The notes under the pieces: model-generated | Databases searched by the model: none | Told to the model about the DNA's origin: nothing | Seen by the model: only the letters and a program-made list of their open reading frames with translations | Program-made: the position numbers and the translations under genes | In this document: piece after piece, positions 42,731 through 46,093 of the stretch | How positions within the stretch are numbered: the first letter of the stretch is position 1 | Layout of the letters: each line of letters begins with the position of its first letter | Source: Sphingobium sp. CCH11-B1 | GTDB taxonomy: Bacteria > Pseudomonadota > Alphaproteobacteria > Sphingomonadales > Sphingomonadaceae | Assembly (NCBI RefSeq): GCF_001556865.1 | Contig: NZ_LSJY01000004.1 | Location: 1 to 46,093 of the forward strand | Direction of reading: 5' to 3' | DNA length: 46,093 bases

Positions 42731-43659
42731 CAGATATTCGTCCGGTCCGCGCCCTTGAGGTCCAGCATGGCACGCGCCTCATCGGGCGTGGCGATTTCAA
42801 GACCCATGCCTTCGACGATCTGCCGCGCAGTCTTCACCTGCTCCGCATTGGTCTCGGCGAGCCGGCCCGGGCCGCCCCACAGCGAATCCTCCAGACCGAT
42901 ACGGACATTGCCACCCATGGACGCCGCCATGGCGACAATGCTCATCTGACGCGCACCGGCCCCCAGCACGGACCATTCATATTGGTCGCCGAACAGCCGG
43001 TCGGCCGTTCGCTTCATATGCATGATATCGTCGGGGTGGCTGCCGATGCCGCCCAATATGCCGAAGCAGGTCTGGATGAACAGCGGCGCCTTGACGAGGC
43101 CGCGATCGAGAAAATATTTCAGGTTATAGAGATGGCTGGTGTCATAGCATTCGAATTCGAAGCGCGTGCCCAGCGGCGACAATGTGGTCAGTAGATGTTC
43201 GATGTCGGCATAGGTGTTCTTGAACACCAGGTCGCGCGATGCTTCGAGCGCGGCGGGTTCCCAGTCATGCTGGAACGACTTGTAGCGATCCAGCATCGGG
43301 AACAGACCAAAGCCCATAGTCCCCATATTGAGGCTGGCCACTTCCGGGGCGAAAGTTTGGGCGGGACGGATCCGTTCCTGCACCGTCATGGAGGGGTGCC
43401 CGCCCGTTGTCAGGTTCAATACGGCGTCGGTACGCTGCTTAATGACTTTAAGAAAGGGTTCGAACAGGTCGGGATTCTGGTCCGGCCGCCCATCGACGGG
43501 ATTGCGCGCATGGAGATGGATGATGGCGGCGCCCGCCTCCGCCGCGCCGACCGCCGATGCCGCGATCTCCTCCGCCGTCACGGGCAGATAGGGCGACATG
43601 GAGGGCGTGTGGATTGCGCCTGTAATCGCGCAGCTGATGATGACCTTGCGTTTTGCCAT
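42730..43659 (-). CDS. Beta-keto acid cleavage enzyme (BKACE, DUF849 family)
   Basis: 309 residues. Zn-site HLHAR (IIHLHARNP) near the N-terminus, LTTGGHP, and a late GLEDSLWGGPG with MSIVAMAASMGGNVRIGLED. The family converts a beta-keto acid plus acetyl-CoA to acetoacetate and a new acyl-CoA. Substrate specificity is unknown. AGGA is 6 bases before ATG 43659. A regulon dyad is 54 bases upstream and the LuxR gene lies beyond it in the same direction. Confidence 0.9.
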   Translation of the reverse strand: MAKRKVIISCAITGAIHTPSMSPYLPVTAEEIAASAVGAAEAGAAIIHLHARNPVDGRPDQNPDLFEPFLKVIKQRTDAVLNLTTGGHPSMTVQERIRPAQTFAPEVASLNMGTMGFGLFPMLDRYKSFQHDWEPAALEASRDLVFKNTYADIEHLLTTLSPLGTRFEFECYDTSHLYNLKYFLDRGLVKAPLFIQTCFGILGGIGSHPDDIMHMKRTADRLFGDQYEWSVLGAGARQMSIVAMAASMGGNVRIGLEDSLWGGPGRLAETNAEQVKTARQIVEGMGLEIATPDEARAMLDLKGADRTNI

Positions 43660-43712
43660 GATATTTCCTTTCGCGCACATTGCGCCGGTCGCAGGTTGCG
43701 CGAACGGTGCAA

Positions 43713-43728
43713 TCTATCCTTCGATAGG
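43713..43728. promoter_or_regulatory. Regulon dyad TCTATC-CTTC-GATAGG
   Basis: Same hexamers and spacing as at 7038 and 54 bases upstream of the DUF849 start, between it and the LuxR gene. Flanks continue GATAGGATAT, similar to the ferredoxin site. Confidence 0.6.
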
Positions 43729-43742
43729 ATATGGCGTGCGCT

Positions 43743-46093
43743 TCAGGGCAGGATGCCGAGCTGCCGCGCCCGCAGAACCGCCTGCGGCCGACGGCGCACG
43801 CCCAGCTTGTCGTAGATTTGCTGCATATACCATTTGACGGTGCCTTCGGTCAGGCCGAGACGGTCGCCGATTTCCCGGTTGCGCAGGCCTCCGCTCACCA
43901 TCGTTAAAATGTCGACTTCCCGGTTGGCGAGGCGCCCGGTCAGGCCGAAATCATCCTCATCTTCTTCGTCCGCTTCGATCTGTGGTCCCCGCCTCAACAT
44001 CGACACAAGGCGGACGGCGAAGCGATCAGCGGGCGTTTCCAGTTCCGGCCCCTGCGAATAGGCTTCGATGATGAGAGACGCGATGACTTCTCCCTCATCG
44101 ACGAAGACCCGCACCCAGGCGGCCGGTTCGGCCATCTCTACGGCAGCGCGAACGGCCCTGCGCGCCTCGGACCGGTTGCCCTGAAGCACCGCGATTTCCG
44201 CCAGCAGCAATTCGAAGATCACGGCGGACCGGACCGCTCCCGCGCGTTTGACGAATTCCAGCCACCGATAGGCGACCTTGCGCGCTCGGCCCAGCCGATG
44301 GCGCTGCATCTCGATCCTGAGCCAGGCAATCGCGATATTCTCATTGCGCCGCGTCGGGTGCAGGGTGGGAATGGGTTCGCCGTCCAGTTGCGGATCGCCC
44401 GCCAGGAAATGCTGCTCCGCCTCGTCGATCTGCCCCGCCTTGATCAAAAGCCGCACCTCTTCAGCCACGATGAAGGAGCGCAGACGATCAAGCCCACATT
44501 CGATCGCCACGAGATGGGCATCGTTAAGCGTCGACAGCGCGCTGGGCAGATCGCCCCTTGCCGCCCGCAGGCGCGCGCTGACCAGATAGCCCGACGCCAT
44601 CTGATCGGAAAATCCCCATTGCCGCACGACTGGCAGATACTGGTCCGCCAGTTCCGCCGCCTGTTCAAGGTCGCCTGCATCATAGAGCAGTTCGGCCAAC
44701 GGCAACGCGGGCAGCGCGGCCAGACCGGAACCTGCGCCATGGATTTCAACAGCTAACGCGAAGGCCTCTTCCAGAAAGCGTCGCGCCAAGGGAATCTTGC
44801 CCTGCGCCATCATGGTCGGCGCGACCGAGGCCTTCAGGGCGATGGATGCGAAGGCCGAGCCGGGACGCGACAGCGCGCGGCTGGTTTCCGCCTCCAGCTT
44901 GAGCATGTCCTGAAAATGATAAAGTTCGCGCCGCGCCGACATGAGCTGCGCCAGCAAGGTGCAGCTGAGATAGGCATGGCTGTCGGCCAGTTCGGCGAGC
45001 AGCGGCTCCGAATCGGCCTCGACCCTGACCATGTCGTCTCGCGCCGCCGCAAGCATGACGAAGCGATGGCGGATCAGCAGGTCCAGTTGCTCGATTTCGT
45101 GCGCGGGCAGGGACTGGGCCTCGCGCTTCGCTTCACAGGCCTGCCGCGCGGCGGAAATCAGCCTGTCAGCCGAGGAAAAGGCCAGTTGGCGGATGCGTCT
45201 CCAGGCCAGCGCCAGGAGCAGATTAGGCCGTTCGGCCAGGATCGGCCAGGGCAGTTCCGCGCCGAGTTCGTCGATGCGGTAGAGATAGCCCGAATAGGTC
45301 AGTCCCTCCGCCAAGCGATCCAACTGGTCGGCGAGAAAAGCCTTGTCCCCGCTCAGCCGCGCATGTTCGATCGCCAGGGCAAGCTGGCCGGCTTCGGCAA
45401 AATATTCGCTCGCCCGTCGATGCATGACAGCAGCGCGGTCCGGTGCCCGATCGATCAGCCGGCCCAACACCATTTCGCGGAACAACCGGTGATAGGCATA
45501 GCGGCTATGTTCCTGATCAATCGCGTTCAGAAACAGGCCTTCACGAAAGACATGGTCCAGCATCGCGCGCGCATTTTCGTCGCCGGTTACCGCAGCGCAA
45601 GCGGAGGGCGTCAATTCATCGAGGATCGAGGTGTCGACGAGGAAGCGGCGGACGTCGTCCGGCTGCAAACTTAACACTTCATCATGGAAATACTCGGCAA
45701 ATTCTGGGCGCAGGCCAGTCAGCCGGAGCTTGGCCGCGCTGTCGCTGGTGCGGCGATAGAGATCGCAGGCAATAACGATACCGGAAACCCAGCCTTGGGT
45801 ATCGCCCACAATGTCCTGAAGTTCGCGCGAATCCACCGGCGTCCCGATAGACCGCGTGACCAGTTCCGTCGCTTCCGCCAAGGTGAAGGACAGATCGGCG
45901 ACGCCCACTTCGACCAGAAATCCGAGCGCACGCATACGCGCCAGCGACAGGCCGACCGTACCGCGTGCGGCGATGATGATGGTCAATGCGTCGCGCGCGC
46001 TCGACGATAGTTGCGCCAGAAACTCCAGAATCGGCTTTGCCAGAAACTGCGCGTCATCCACAATGATAACCGGCTTTACGCTGCCCATCGTCG
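43743..46093 (-). CDS. MalT-like LuxR-family ATP-dependent regulator (5' end outside window)
   Basis: At least 782 residues visible. The visible N-terminal part starts at the Walker-B-like VIIVDDAQF, so the Walker A region and start lie beyond the window. There follow a long TPR-like helical region and a C-terminal LuxR/GerE HTH (LTGRLANREVDIL...GLRNREIGDRLGLTEGTVKWYMQQIYDKLG). Large ATP-binding LuxR (LAL/MalT) proteins are usually activators responding to a substrate. It is a natural candidate reader of the 16-bp dyads, one of which is immediately downstream before the DUF849 gene. Confidence 0.88.
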   Translation of the reverse strand, partial: TMGSVKPVIIVDDAQFLAKPILEFLAQLSSSARDALTIIIAARGTVGLSLARMRALGFLVEVGVADLSFTLAEATELVTRSIGTPVDSRELQDIVGDTQGWVSGIVIACDLYRRTSDSAAKLRLTGLRPEFAEYFHDEVLSLQPDDVRRFLVDTSILDELTPSACAAVTGDENARAMLDHVFREGLFLNAIDQEHSRYAYHRLFREMVLGRLIDRAPDRAAVMHRRASEYFAEAGQLALAIEHARLSGDKAFLADQLDRLAEGLTYSGYLYRIDELGAELPWPILAERPNLLLALAWRRIRQLAFSSADRLISAARQACEAKREAQSLPAHEIEQLDLLIRHRFVMLAAARDDMVRVEADSEPLLAELADSHAYLSCTLLAQLMSARRELYHFQDMLKLEAETSRALSRPGSAFASIALKASVAPTMMAQGKIPLARRFLEEAFALAVEIHGAGSGLAALPALPLAELLYDAGDLEQAAELADQYLPVVRQWGFSDQMASGYLVSARLRAARGDLPSALSTLNDAHLVAIECGLDRLRSFIVAEEVRLLIKAGQIDEAEQHFLAGDPQLDGEPIPTLHPTRRNENIAIAWLRIEMQRHRLGRARKVAYRWLEFVKRAGAVRSAVIFELLLAEIAVLQGNRSEARRAVRAAVEMAEPAAWVRVFVDEGEVIASLIIEAYSQGPELETPADRFAVRLVSMLRRGPQIEADEEDEDDFGLTGRLANREVDILTMVSGGLRNREIGDRLGLTEGTVKWYMQQIYDKLGVRRRPQAVLRARQLGILP

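Noticed and set aside
1..46093. CRISPR arrays, insertion sequences, phage or tRNA genes
   Set aside because: No repeat-spacer arrays, transposase or integrase frames, or tRNA-like cloverleafs were seen on either strand.

Overview
The window looks like the chromosome or a large replicon of a sphingomonad-type alphaproteobacterium. This is inferred from the GC-rich codon use, two large TonB-dependent receptors with a D-I-V-V-T-A-R-R TonB box, and the AraC/TetR/MFS/SDR/Rieske/sulfotransferase gene mix common in sphingomonad catabolic regions. About 42 protein genes fill nearly all of it. No rRNA, tRNA, CRISPR, transposase or intergenic stretch above 300 bases was seen.

Layout. 1-9,800: a partial AraC regulator, a cytochrome P450 divergent from a SnoaL-like protein, an SDR, a TonB receptor, a second AraC regulator, an MFS transporter, and a coupled pair (HIBADH-type dehydrogenase and CMD-family protein). 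9,900-12,400: a second MFS transporter, a small secreted protein and a TetR regulator. 12,400-23,400 (all minus strand): AraC, SDR, VOC protein, tyrosine phosphatase, DUF1214 protein, SnoaL-like protein, F420-type LLM oxidoreductase, APH-type phosphotransferase, sulfotransferase, SDR, DUF1214 protein and VOC protein. 23,500-29,750 (mostly plus strand): sulfotransferase, [2Fe-2S] ferredoxin, SnoaL-like protein, a TetR regulator facing the other way, two adjacent Rieske-oxygenase-type proteins and a second LLM enzyme. 29,800-38,900 (minus strand): a KstD-like flavoprotein, a third LLM enzyme, and a full coenzyme F420 set (cofC, cofD, cofE, npdG-type F420:NADPH oxidoreductase, fbiC), led by a fourth LLM enzyme. 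38,900-46,093: a second TonB receptor, an alpha-methylacyl-CoA racemase-like protein, a beta-keto acid cleavage enzyme (DUF849) and a MalT-like LuxR regulator cut by the window edge.

How it may work together (inference). Two TonB receptors and two MFS proteins import an unknown, probably hydrophobic cyclic compound. P450, Rieske, SDR, flavoprotein and four LLM enzymes carry out redox steps. FbiC/CofC/CofD/CofE make F420 and the NADPH-dependent enzyme reduces it for the LLM enzymes. Racemase and DUF849 enzymes point to CoA-level side-chain or ring-fission degradation.

Three points stand out. First, the two Rieske-type proteins are complementary: one keeps the [2Fe-2S] ligands but lacks the mononuclear iron triad, and the other keeps the iron motif but lacks the Rieske ligands. 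Second, a self-contained F420 pathway plus four candidate users sits in a proteobacterial catabolic island. Third, a 16-bp dyad, roughly YCTRYC-N4-GAYAGG, recurs in front of several of these operons, often 54-63 bp from the start codon, suggesting one shared regulator.
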